Below, piece by piece: positions 1 through 6,664 of a DNA stretch of 9,414 nucleotides. The notes under the pieces were generated by a model. The model was not told the DNA's origin and did no database searches. It saw only the letters and a program-made list of their open reading frames with translations. Position 1 is the stretch's first letter. Every line of letters starts with the position of its first letter. Source of the DNA: DASYUM01 sp036001225 (GTDB lineage: Bacteria > Methylomirabilota > Methylomirabilia > Rokubacteriales > DASRDR01); assembly GCA_036001225.1 (NCBI GenBank), contig DASYUM010000129.1, positions 1 through 9,414 on the forward strand. The letters run 5' to 3'. Position numbers and translations under genes: made by a program.

Positions 1-47
1 CGTCGAGGTGGCCGCCGGGCCGCGAATGGGGGGCGGGTCGCGGAGGC

Positions 48-55
48 AGGAGGGG
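48..55 (+). promoter_or_regulatory. Shine-Dalgarno site that fixes the bifunctional nuclease start
   Basis: AGGAGGGG lies 6 nt upstream of the ATG at 62. This strong site supports ATG 62 over the in-frame GTG at 8, which would add 18 residues rich in Gly and Arg that do not look like the family's N-terminus. Confidence 0.8.
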
Positions 56-61
56 CAGACC

Positions 62-550
62 ATGTGGGTCGAGATGAAGGTTCGGGGGCTCGCCCTGGAC
101 CCGGTATCGAACACGCCCATCATCATCCTCCGCGACGAGGAAGAGAAGCGCTCGCTGCCGATCTGGGTGGGCATCTTCGAAGCCAACGCGATCGCGCTCG
201 AGCTGGAAAAGATCTCCACGCCCCGGCCGATGACCCACGACCTCATCAAGAACATCCTGGAGTCCGTGGAAGCGAAGGTCGAAAAGATCGTGGTCAACGA
301 CCTCCGCGAGAACACCTTCTTCGCGCTGATCCACCTCCGGCTTGGCGACGAGGAGATCACCGTGGATTCCCGCCCGTCGGACGCCATCGCCCTGGCGCTG
401 CGGGTGGGAGCGCCGATCTTCGTGGACGAGGACGTGGTGCGGCGGGCCAAGAGCGTCGAGGTCGCGCCCAAGGAATCGGACGACCAGGAGAAGCTCAAAG
501 AGTGGCTCGAGAACCTCAAGCCGGAGGACTTCGGCAAGTACAAGATGTAG
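62..550 (+). CDS. Bifunctional nuclease family protein (DUF151/BFN)
   Basis: A 162-aa protein matching the DUF151 (BFN, PF02577) family, small proteins to which a combined DNase/RNase activity has been attributed in some members and whose bacterial role is poorly defined. The family signature is clear: a first block LPIWVGIFEANAIALELE at residues 32-49 and a second block SRPSDAIALALR at 103-114, followed by IFVDEDV at 119-125. The last 30 residues are an acidic/basic helical tail (KLKEWLENLKPEDFGKYKM) typical of the family. Length fits the usual 150-170 aa. The start is ATG 62 with a strong Shine-Dalgarno 6 nt upstream; the longer GTG 8 start is unlikely. No signal peptide, so it is probably cytoplasmic. 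It is the first complete gene of a + strand run, and the glycosyltransferase begins about 20 nt after its stop. Family assignment is sure; catalytic activity is inferred from the family only. Confidence 0.93.
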   Translation: MWVEMKVRGLALDPVSNTPIIILRDEEEKRSLPIWVGIFEANAIALELEKISTPRPMTHDLIKNILESVEAKVEKIVVNDLRENTFFALIHLRLGDEEITVDSRPSDAIALALRVGAPIFVDEDVVRRAKSVEVAPKESDDQEKLKEWLENLKPEDFGKYKM

Positions 551-570
551 CCGGCGCCGCCGCCCGCCCC

Positions 571-1716
571 TTGCGCGTCGGCCTCTTCACCAACAACTAT
601 CTCCCCATGCTGGGCGGCGTCTCGACCTCGGTCGAGACGCTGCGGTTCACCCTCCAGACTCTCGGCCACCACGCGGTGGTCGTCGCGCCCCGGATGGCCG
701 GCGCCGCCCTCGATCGCGAGGTGGTGCGGGTCCCGGCGGTGCCGGCGCCCACGTATCCCGATTTCGGCCTCCCGTTCCCGGTCGGTCCGGCGCTCCGCCG
801 GCGCCTGACCACCCTCGACCTGGACATCTTCCACGTCCAGCATCCGTTTCTGCTCGGGGGCACGGCCCGGCGCCTGGCGCGGGGGCTCGGGCGGCCGCTG
901 GTGTTCACCTACCACACGCTCTACGACAAGTACGCCCACTACGTCCCGCTGCCGCGCCCGCTGGTGGCCCGCCAGGCGGTGGCCTGGAGCACGCGCTTCG
1001 CGAACACCGCCGACCTGGTGATCGCGCCATCGGCGGGACTGGCGGCGCGGCTCCGGGCCCAGGGCGTGCGGCGGCCGATCGAGGTCGTCCCGACCGGGGT
1101 GGACCTCGACCGCTTCCGGCCCGGTGACCGCGCCGCCGCCCGCGCGCGCCTCGGTGTCGGAGCCGGGCCGCTCCTCCTCTACGTGGGGCGCCTCGACCGC
1201 GAAAAGAACGTGGGATTTCTCATCGACGCCTTCGCTGGCGTCGCCGCACGACACCCCGACGCGGAGTTCTGGCTGGTCGGCCGCGGCACCCACGAGCGGG
1301 CGCTCCGCCGGCGCGCCGGCCGGCTGGGGGCAGGGGAGCGGGTGCGGTTCGTCGGCGGCGTCGTCCATGACGAGATCGTGCGCTACTATCAGGCGGCCGA
1401 CCTCTTCGTGTTCGCATCCACCACCGAGACCCAGGGCCTGGCCGTGCTGGAGGCGATGGCGGTCGGGGTCCCGGTGGTCGCCGTGCGCGCCTCGGGGGTG
1501 GAGGAGGCGGTAGTGGACGGCGTGAGCGGGCTGCTCGTCCCCGAGGACCCCGAGGTGTTCGCGGCTGCGGTGCGGGAACTGCTGGCCGATGCCGGGCTGG
1601 CGAGCAAGCTCGCTGCCGGCGCCCGCGAGGCGGCGCTCCCGGCGGCGGCGACCACCCTGGGAGCCCGGCTCGTCGCGCTCTACCGCGGGCTGCTCGACCG
1701 GGGGGTCGCGCCATGA
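571..1716 (+). CDS. GT4 family glycosyltransferase (diacylglycerol glucosyltransferase-like)
   Basis: A 381-aa GT-B fold glycosyltransferase that should move a sugar from a nucleotide-sugar donor to a lipid or glycan acceptor at the inner face of the membrane. The N-terminal acceptor domain opens with RVGLFTNNYLPMLGGVSTSV (residues 2-21), including the GGVS loop, and carries HPFLLGG and FTYHTLYDKYAHYVP (112-126), a pattern common in 1,2-diacylglycerol 3-glucosyltransferases. The C-terminal GT1 domain has LLLYVGRLDREKN (201-213, with Arg207 and Lys212 as likely phosphate binders) and the retaining-enzyme E-x7-E motif, Glu286 and Glu294, in TETQGLAVLEAMA. The usual ATG is absent: TTG 571 is the only start that keeps the first beta strand, since ATG 607 would delete it; no good ribosome site is seen, so coupling to the upstream stop is likely. 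The gene overlaps the next by ATGA. Family is firm; the acceptor is inference. Confidence 0.9.
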   Translation: MRVGLFTNNYLPMLGGVSTSVETLRFTLQTLGHHAVVVAPRMAGAALDREVVRVPAVPAPTYPDFGLPFPVGPALRRRLTTLDLDIFHVQHPFLLGGTARRLARGLGRPLVFTYHTLYDKYAHYVPLPRPLVARQAVAWSTRFANTADLVIAPSAGLAARLRAQGVRRPIEVVPTGVDLDRFRPGDRAAARARLGVGAGPLLLYVGRLDREKNVGFLIDAFAGVAARHPDAEFWLVGRGTHERALRRRAGRLGAGERVRFVGGVVHDEIVRYYQAADLFVFASTTETQGLAVLEAMAVGVPVVAVRASGVEEAVVDGVSGLLVPEDPEVFAAAVRELLADAGLASKLAAGAREAALPAAATTLGARLVALYRGLLDRGVAP

Positions 1717-1958
1717 CGGCGCGGGCCATCCGCATCACGTTCCAGGAAGAGTGGCATCCGCCGCGCCATCGTGGTCTCCTCGACGTGGACCCGCGCGTGC
1801 GAACGCTCTGCCGTGTCCTGGTCTCGTATCCGGAGGTGCGCCACATCTTGCCGGACCGCGTCAGCATGGACGAGGTTGTCTCGCCCGAGGTCCTGGAGGC
1901 GATGTCGCGATTCCTGAGCCGGCAGCGCTGGCTGGTGCGCGACGTCGAGATCCTGTGA
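1713..1958 (+). CDS. Small hypothetical protein coupled to the glycosyltransferase
   Basis: An 81-aa protein I do not recognise. Its ATG overlaps the glycosyltransferase stop (ATGA at 1713-1716), the usual sign of translational coupling, and this is the main support for it being real. It begins with a beta-like stretch (ARAIRITFQEEWHPPRH), then a probable helix (DPRVRTLCRVLVSYPEVRHIL), an acidic turn (DRVSMDEVVSPEVLEAMSRFL) and ends RQRWLVRDVEIL. It has no signal peptide, membrane segment or cysteine pair (one Cys only). The composition is not the Arg/Pro/Gly mix of the shadow frames nearby, which also favours a true gene. A role linked to the glycosyltransferase is possible from position only. 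Confidence 0.7.
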   Translation: MTARAIRITFQEEWHPPRHRGLLDVDPRVRTLCRVLVSYPEVRHILPDRVSMDEVVSPEVLEAMSRFLSRQRWLVRDVEIL

Positions 1959-2019
1959 GGTCGGGGCCGATGCCCGTCGCGCCGCAACGTCCGGAGGCTC
2001 GCGTTGGGTGGCTCGTCCC

Positions 2020-2039
2020 GGGCGGGGGGGCCCCCGCCC
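2020..2039. repeat. G/C inverted repeat in the gap before the PaaK-like gene
   Basis: GGGCGGGGG (2020-2028) and CCCCCGCCC (2031-2039) are perfect complements separated by 2 nt. In RNA this would form a very stable hairpin with the innermost pairs open. No T-run follows, so it is not a classical intrinsic terminator. It sits in the 222-bp gap 1959-2180, which has no convincing gene (the open frame there translates to low-complexity Pro/Arg/Gly) and separates two + strand gene runs; it could attenuate transcription between them. Confidence 0.4.
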
Positions 2040-2180
2040 CGCCGCGACCCCGGCTCGAGGGCCCGGCCGAGACCCGGATCCTCGCCGGGCCGGGCGGCGC
2101 CGGCCAGAGAGGCGTCCCACGAACTCGCTGATTCCCGTGCGGCGGGAGGTTGGGCCCACCCGGTTGAGGACGAGGTTGAG

Positions 2181-3512
2181 GTGATCTGGGACCCCGCCGC
2201 CGAGTGCTTGTCGCGAGCCGAGCTGGAGCGGCTGCAGACCGCCCGGCTCCGGGCGACGCTCCGGTGGTGCGCCGAGCGGGTGCCTTTCTACCGCAAGGCG
2301 CTCGAGACCGCCGGGGTGACGCCGGAGGCGATCGGCGACGTCCGGGACGTCGCCCGGCTGCCGTTCACGGTGAAGGCCGACCTCCGTGACCACTACCCGG
2401 TCGGCCTCTTCGCGGTGCCGCTGCCGGAGGTGCGCCGGATCCACGCCTCGTCGGGGACCAAGGGGAAGCCGACCGTGGTCGGGTACACGGCGCGCGACCT
2501 CGCCACCTGGAGCGAGTGCATGGCGCGCGGTCTGGCGGCGGCGGGCGCGCGACCCGGGGACCTCGTCCACAACGCCTACGGCTACGGGCTGTTCACCGGT
2601 GGGCTCGGGTTCCACTACGGGGCCGAGCGGCTCGGCTGCACGGTCATCCCGGTGGCGTCCGGGAACACGCTCCGCCAGCTCCGCTTGCTGCAAGACTTTC
2701 GCCCGTCGGGGCTCGCCTGCACGCCGTCGTTCGCGCTGCATCTCGGGGAGGCGCTGCGCGACACCGGCATCGAGGCGGGCGCGCTCGGGCTCCGCTACGG
2801 GACGTTCGGGGCCGAGCCGTGGAGCGAGGGCATGCGGCGGGAGATCGAGGCCCACCTCGGTCTCACCGCGGTGGACTTCTACGGTCTCTCGGAGGTCATC
2901 GGTCCCGGCGTGGCCGCCGAGTGCGCCGAGGCGCGTGACGGCCTCCACGTCAACGAGGACCACTTCCTGGTCGAGGTGGTCGAGCCGGCGACCGGGGTAC
3001 CGCTCCCTTCGGGACGGGAAGGGGAGCTGGTCTTCACCAGTCTCACCAAGGAGGCCCTGCCGGTGATCCGCTATCGGACCGGCGACCTCTCGGCCCTCGC
3101 GGAGGAGCCCTGCCGGTGCGGCCGGACCCTGGCCCGCATGGCGCGGATCAAGGGCCGCACCGACGACATGCTCGTCATCCGGGGCGTGAACGTCTACCCC
3201 TCGCAGATCGAGGCCGTGCTCCTGGAGTTGCCCGAGCTGGCGCCCCATTACCAGCTCATCGTGGATCGCGCCGGCCCCATGGCCCGCCTCGAGGTGCAGG
3301 TCGAGGTCGCCGAGGCCATCCTCGCGACCTGGGGTGGCTGGCAGGCCGACCGGGCGGAGGTGGGGGGGCTGCGGGGACGGGTGGCCGAGCGGCTCCGGGC
3401 GGGCCTCGGCCTGACGACGGAGGTGACCGTGGTCGCGCCGCGGACCGTGCCTCGCAGCGAGGGCAAGGCCGTCCGGGTGGTCGAGAAGAGCGAGCCAAGG
3501 AGGATGCCATGA
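2181..3512 (+). CDS. paaK: Phenylacetate-CoA ligase-like AMP-forming aryl-CoA ligase
   Basis: A 443-aa adenylate-forming enzyme of the PaaK branch, which activates phenylacetate or a similar aryl acid with ATP and CoA to give the aryl-CoA. Motifs in order: phosphate loop SSGTKGKPTVVGYT (90-103; most PaaK proteins have SSGTTGKPT, so Lys93 is a variant), the A5 motif YGLSE (234-238), RYRTGDL (297-303), CRCGR (311-315), the hinge GRTDDMLVIRGVNVYP (325-340), and the C-terminal catalytic lysine Lys429 in PRSEGKAVRVV. GTG 2181, with GAGG 5 nt upstream, gives the normal PaaK length of about 440 aa; the open frame continues upstream to TTG 2004, but that adds about 59 low-complexity residues. The stop overlaps the next gene by ATGA. 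Substrate is unproven: phenylacetate is the family default, but benzoate-type or other aryl acids are possible. Confidence 0.9.
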   Translation: MIWDPAAECLSRAELERLQTARLRATLRWCAERVPFYRKALETAGVTPEAIGDVRDVARLPFTVKADLRDHYPVGLFAVPLPEVRRIHASSGTKGKPTVVGYTARDLATWSECMARGLAAAGARPGDLVHNAYGYGLFTGGLGFHYGAERLGCTVIPVASGNTLRQLRLLQDFRPSGLACTPSFALHLGEALRDTGIEAGALGLRYGTFGAEPWSEGMRREIEAHLGLTAVDFYGLSEVIGPGVAAECAEARDGLHVNEDHFLVEVVEPATGVPLPSGREGELVFTSLTKEALPVIRYRTGDLSALAEEPCRCGRTLARMARIKGRTDDMLVIRGVNVYPSQIEAVLLELPELAPHYQLIVDRAGPMARLEVQVEVAEAILATWGGWQADRAEVGGLRGRVAERLRAGLGLTTEVTVVAPRTVPRSEGKAVRVVEKSEPRRMP

Positions 3513-4345
3513 ACACGGCCGAACAGGACAAGCACCGGCGCCTGCTGGCGCGGATCACCACCGGCGAGAAGATCCAGACGGCCGACGAGATGAGCGACCT
3601 CTATCGGGAGAACCTCGTCCACCTGATGACCATGCAGGCCGACTCCGAGCTGGCCGGCGCCTACGGCTACGTGCCGTGGATCATGAAGGCGCCCAGCATG
3701 GAGGAGAAGCTGGTGGTGGCCCAGATCGTCAAGGACGAGACCCGCCACGCCAAGGTCATGTACGACCTCCTCGACGAGCTGGGGTTCGACGTCGAGGGGC
3801 ACGTCCGCCCCCACGATCAGGAGTTCGCCCGGCGCATCGACGACCCCGAGGCCGACATCGGCACGGCCCGCCTGTCCTCCGACAAGCGGGTGAACATCTT
3901 CTACTACCCGATCGACACCTGGGCCGACTTCGTGATGTTCAACTTCTGCATGGACCGAGGTGCCGGCCACCAGCTCGAGGACGCCCGGCGCTGCTCCTAC
4001 GGCCCGTGGGTCCGGGCCATCGAGGGGATCTTCAAGGAAGAGAAGATGCACATCCGCCACGGCGAGCTGTGGGTGAAGCGCCTGGCCGACGACCCGGCCG
4101 GTCGCGACGACGCCCAGCGGACCTTCCACAAATGGTACATCCGCACCATGAACATCTTCGGCCGGCCCGGCAGCGCGAAGAACCGGCTCTACCAGGAGCT
4201 GGGCCTGAAAACGCGCGACAACGACGAGGTGCGCCGGGCGTTCGCCGAGGAGGTCCGCGGGCTGGTCGAGGCCCTCGGCTGGCGCGTGCCGGAGTGGAAG
4301 CCGAACTGGGAGAAGCTGCCCGAGGAGGCCCAGATCCCCGGCTGA
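3509..4345 (+). CDS. PaaA-like di-iron protein (phenylacetyl-CoA epoxidase catalytic-subunit type)
   Basis: A 278-aa ferritin-like protein of the phenylacetic acid catabolic family (PF05138). In known systems PaaA is the di-iron subunit that epoxidises the ring of phenylacetyl-CoA together with PaaC, PaaB and the reductase PaaE. All expected iron ligands are visible: Glu47 (ADSELAG), Glu77 and His80 (KDETRH), Asp149 (CMDRGAG), Glu178 and His181 (KEEKMH), in the same order as in E. coli PaaA, so this is the catalytic type and not the ligand-poor PaaC type. The segment SYGPWVRAIEGIFKEE (163-178) closely resembles PaaA SYGPYARAM...KEE. It is about 30 residues shorter than E. coli PaaA, missing the C-terminal tail. 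ATG 3509 overlaps the PaaK-like stop (ATGA), implying coupled synthesis with the ligase. No paaB, C, D or E gene is in the window. BoxB-like or other aryl-CoA oxygenase activity cannot be excluded. Confidence 0.88.
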   Translation: MNTAEQDKHRRLLARITTGEKIQTADEMSDLYRENLVHLMTMQADSELAGAYGYVPWIMKAPSMEEKLVVAQIVKDETRHAKVMYDLLDELGFDVEGHVRPHDQEFARRIDDPEADIGTARLSSDKRVNIFYYPIDTWADFVMFNFCMDRGAGHQLEDARRCSYGPWVRAIEGIFKEEKMHIRHGELWVKRLADDPAGRDDAQRTFHKWYIRTMNIFGRPGSAKNRLYQELGLKTRDNDEVRRAFAEEVRGLVEALGWRVPEWKPNWEKLPEEAQIPG

Positions 4346-4365
4346 CCCGGGGAGCCGGTCGCCCG

Positions 4366-5073
4366 GTGTCCGCGCGAACCCTCGCTGGCCGGGTCTGGCA
4401 GGCCACCTTCTGCGAGGTGGTCCACCTGCTGAGCCGCTTGCTCGTCCGTAGCAGCGCCGACGACCCCTTCCACCACGTCGCTCACTTCCTGGCCGAGGAG
4501 GCGCGGCGCCGAGGCGTCCGGACGGTGCTGGAGCTCGGTGCCCGCCGCTCGACGATCCGGCAAATCGTCCCGGACTCGATGCGCTACGTCGGCTTCGACA
4601 TCCATCCCGGTCCCGACGTGGATGTCGTCGGGGACATCCACGAGCTGTCGCGCCACTTCGAGCCCGAGGCCTTCGATCTCGTTTGCGCCATCTCGACGTT
4701 CGAGCACCTGGCGATGCCGTGGAAGGCCATTCTCGAGATCAACAAGGTGTTGCGGCCGGAGGGGCTGCTGTTCATCAACACGCACCCCACGTGGCCACCG
4801 CACGAGGTGCCGTGGGATTTCTGGCGGTTTTCGGCAGAGGCGTTCCGGGTCCTGCTCGGGCCGCCCACCGGCTTCGAGATCCTGCGCTCGGCCGAGGGCC
4901 TGCCGTGCATGATCCTGCCGCTCGGCACGGAGCCGGCCATGCGCGGCATGCATCGGGTTCGGGCCCATCTCGGGGTCAGCGTGGTAGCCCGGAAGGTGGG
5001 TCCGCCACGGCCGGGTCTGGCGTGGGACGTGGCCGTCGCCGAAGTCCTCAGCACCACGTATCCGGTCGCGTAG
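4366..5073 (+). CDS. Class I SAM-dependent methyltransferase (type 11)
   Basis: A 235-aa protein with a Rossmann-type methyltransferase core. Seen: motif I region VLELGARRS (54-62), where the usual glycine-rich loop (GxGxG) is degenerate; the acidic residue after strand 2, Asp78 in YVGFDIHPGPDVDVVGD; FDLVCAISTFEHLAMPWKAI (103-122), the strand 4 region; and INKVLRPEGLLFINTH (125-140), strand 5. HEVPWDFWRFS (146-156) follows, a pattern often seen in methyltransferases of this group. About 50 residues before the core are helical with no clear signal peptide. GTG 4366 is chosen because GGGGAG lies 11 nt upstream; it starts 20 nt after the PaaA-like stop, so co-transcription is likely. Acceptor unknown: a small molecule linked to the aryl-CoA chemistry or a glycan are both possible. 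The weak SAM loop leaves some doubt about activity. Confidence 0.8.
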   Translation: MSARTLAGRVWQATFCEVVHLLSRLLVRSSADDPFHHVAHFLAEEARRRGVRTVLELGARRSTIRQIVPDSMRYVGFDIHPGPDVDVVGDIHELSRHFEPEAFDLVCAISTFEHLAMPWKAILEINKVLRPEGLLFINTHPTWPPHEVPWDFWRFSAEAFRVLLGPPTGFEILRSAEGLPCMILPLGTEPAMRGMHRVRAHLGVSVVARKVGPPRPGLAWDVAVAEVLSTTYPVA

Positions 5074-5219
5074 CTCCCACGTCGGGGGGCTCCGTCGGCA
5101 CAGGGTCCTGCCCGGCCGAGCCGCATGTCCGATAAGGGGCATTCTGTCAAGTTCAGGGTGGGGCGCGGAGGACGCGACCGGGACGCGGGAAAAAGACGCG
5201 GGCTGGCCGGCGCGCGCCG

Positions 5220-5861
5220 TCAGGCGCTGGCGCCGAGGATGGCGAGACGGACGCGGATGTCCTCCGTGCGGGCCGCGTCCGGGACCTCACGCAGGAGCCG
5301 CCGGTAGGTCTCGATGGCGGCCGCCGGCTGCTTGAGCTGCTCCTGGGTCCGACCGACGGCCAGGAGCAGGTCGGCATAGAGGAAGTCCTTCGGACCCCGC
5401 CCCGTGAGCCCCTGGGTGTAGATCTCGAGCGCCCGGGCGGGCTCGCCCTTGGCTTCCCAGGTGTAGCCCTGGTCGAGGCGGCTCAGGATCCCGACGGTCC
5501 CGCTGTCCCGGCGGGCCGCCTCGTCGAACGCGACCAGCGCGGCGTCGAACCGCCGGCGCCGGTACTCGACGTTGCCCAGGAAGTACCAGCCCTGAGCGAC
5601 GGCCGAAGCGCGGGGATGGGCGGTGATGAATTGCGTGAGCGTCCGGGCGGCGCCGTCCAGCGCCGCCTCGTCGGTACTCCCGACGGCTTGACGATAGGCG
5701 GCGCTCGCTTCGGCAAAGGCCCGCCGCGCGGTCGCCTCCCGGTGCTGGAGGATCGTCCACACCCCGGCGCTGACCGCGGCGGCGAGCAACAGGCCGGCGA
5801 CCCCCACCACCCCCCAGCGGGCGACCGGGGGGAGGCCGGCCAGCGGCCCCCAGCCCCTCAC
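5220..5861 (-). CDS. Membrane-anchored tetratricopeptide repeat protein
   Basis: A 213-aa protein with one transmembrane segment near the N-terminus (about residues 15-37, WGVVGVAGLLLAAAVSAGVW) and TPR-like helical pairs behind it: AVAQGWYFLGNVEYRRRRFD...DEAARRD (88-119), LDQGYTWEAKGEPARALEIY (129-148) and LLLAVGRTQEQLKQPAAAIETYRRLL (165-190). The short basic N-terminus suggests the TPR domain faces outside the cytoplasm. The layout (TM then TPR, about 200 aa) recalls YfgM-like proteins, but I see no diagnostic motif. The GTG start at 5861 overlaps the stop of the upstream gene (GTGA, 5861-5858), so it is coupled as the last gene of the three-gene bactofilin operon. It probably acts as a protein-protein scaffold in the envelope; partners are unknown. 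It ends convergently with the methyltransferase, with a 146-bp gap between them. Confidence 0.82.
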   Translation of the reverse strand: MRGWGPLAGLPPVARWGVVGVAGLLLAAAVSAGVWTILQHREATARRAFAEASAAYRQAVGSTDEAALDGAARTLTQFITAHPRASAVAQGWYFLGNVEYRRRRFDAALVAFDEAARRDSGTVGILSRLDQGYTWEAKGEPARALEIYTQGLTGRGPKDFLYADLLLAVGRTQEQLKQPAAAIETYRRLLREVPDAARTEDIRVRLAILGASA

Positions 5862-6664
5862 CGGGCTTCGCGGAGCGTAGAGGCGGGCAGCCAGCCCTCC
5901 GTTCCGTCGGCGGCCCGGACCTTGATCCAGAAGCCGCCGTCGAACAGGACGGCGTTGAAGAACCGCAGCCGCCGGTCGATCGAGTCCAGGTACATCACGC
6001 GCTCGCCCCGAGCCACGCGACCGACCGGGGGCGCTGCCGTCACGGCGTCGCGGAGGAGGGCGCTCTGGTCGATCACGACCTCCAGCCGGCTGCCGGCCAC
6101 CACCGGCGGGCGGGCCCCGGGCTCGGTCACGGATGCGACCGTCGGCCCCGGGGTCGGCGTCGGCGCCACGGTCGGGGTCAGCGCCGCCGTGGCCCTCGAG
6201 CCGGTGGCTTCGGGGGCCGGGGCCGGCGTGACCGGAGACGGCGCCGCGGCCCCGGGCGCCGTCGGGGTCACCGGGGCCGGCTCGGGTCGAGCCGGGGCCG
6301 CCGGTGTCGCCGGCGGGGGCGCGGGCGCCGCGACCGCCGCGGGCATCGCCGCGAATCCGTCGGCGCGGAACTGACGGAGCTCATCGACGGTGATCGCCAG
6401 CTCCCCGAGGGTGGTCCGTGTCTTGAGCCGGCCGCCGACCAGCGTGCCCCGCAGGACGCGACCGTCCTTCAGCTGGACCTCGCCGGCCGTCAGCAGGCCG
6501 ACCGTCTCCGGGGCCACCTCGATGAGGTCGGTACCGGTCGAGACCAGCAGGACGTCGCTGGTCAGGTCGGCGTCGAGGCGGCTTCCGTTGGCGAGGAGAA
6601 GTTCGCCGGCCGTGGCCGGCGTGGCCAGGGCAGCGAGCAGGCACAACATCCCGACCCATCTCAT
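5858..6664 (-). CDS. Secreted protein with Pro/Ala-rich linker and SH3-like C-terminal domain
   Basis: A 268-aa exported protein. Residues 1-19 (MRWVGMLCLLAALATPATA) are a Sec signal peptide with an ATA cleavage site. Residues 20-103 are beta-rich with paired turns (LLLANGSRLDADLTSD, VQLKDGRVLRGTLVGGRLKTRTTLGELAITVDELRQFR), a layout seen in small beta-repeat envelope proteins. Residues about 105-190 are almost wholly Ala, Pro, Thr and Gly, a flexible spacer. The C-terminal 80 residues (SRLEVVIDQSALLRD to the end) look like an SH3-type fold, closing with GGFWIKVRAADGTEGWLPASTL, the typical last strands of bacterial SH3 domains that bind cell wall or peptides. ATG 6664 overlaps the bactofilin stop (ATGA), and the end overlaps the TPR gene start, so all three are made together. 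It is likely periplasmic or surface-located. The SH3 assignment is moderate; the first domain is unknown to me. Confidence 0.8.
   Translation of the reverse strand: MRWVGMLCLLAALATPATAGELLLANGSRLDADLTSDVLLVSTGTDLIEVAPETVGLLTAGEVQLKDGRVLRGTLVGGRLKTRTTLGELAITVDELRQFRADGFAAMPAAVAAPAPPPATPAAPARPEPAPVTPTAPGAAAPSPVTPAPAPEATGSRATAALTPTVAPTPTPGPTVASVTEPGARPPVVAGSRLEVVIDQSALLRDAVTAAPPVGRVARGERVMYLDSIDRRLRFFNAVLFDGGFWIKVRAADGTEGWLPASTLREAR
6094..6352 (-). repeat. Low-complexity segment coding the Pro/Ala/Thr linker
   Basis: This stretch encodes about 85 residues made almost only of Ala, Pro, Thr, Gly and Val, within the secreted SH3-like protein. Short GC-rich units such as GGGGCCGG and GTCGGGGTC recur without an exact period. 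It is a natural place for length variation between strains. Confidence 0.55.

Noticed and set aside
64..570. Upstream extension of the glycosyltransferase frame to GTG 64 (550 aa)
   Set aside because: It overlaps nearly all of the bifunctional nuclease in another frame, and the translated part is Arg/Pro/Gly-rich with no resemblance to a glycosyltransferase N-terminus; it is a GC-driven shadow frame.
2004..2180. N-terminal extension of the PaaK-like protein from TTG 2004
   Set aside because: Adds about 59 low-complexity Pro/Arg/Gly residues containing the G/C hairpin; GTG 2181 gives the normal family length.
1680..3248. Long - strand open frame of 522 codons
   Set aside because: It lies antisense to the end of the glycosyltransferase, the 81-aa gene and the PaaK-like gene, whose motifs are unmistakable; composition is that of a mirror frame.
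3248..4129. - strand open frame of 293 codons opposite the PaaA-like gene
   Set aside because: Antisense to a well-supported gene with all iron ligands; the translation is Val/Gly/His/Leu-rich, typical of the complement of such genes.
5145..5150. TTGACA on the - strand in the 5074-5219 gap
   Set aside because: A perfect -35-like hexamer, but at 17 bp spacing the next hexamer is CATGCG and it would read antisense into the methyltransferase; taken as chance.
5190..5219. Possible terminator after the TPR gene (- strand palindrome CGGCGCGCGCCG then TTTTT)
   Set aside because: The palindrome ends 13 nt before the T-run and the bases next to the T-run do not form a good stem, so it does not fit an intrinsic terminator.
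5125..5307. 60-codon + strand frame between the methyltransferase and the TPR gene
   Set aside because: Overlaps the 3' end of the TPR gene, has no ribosome site and an Arg/Gly-rich translation.
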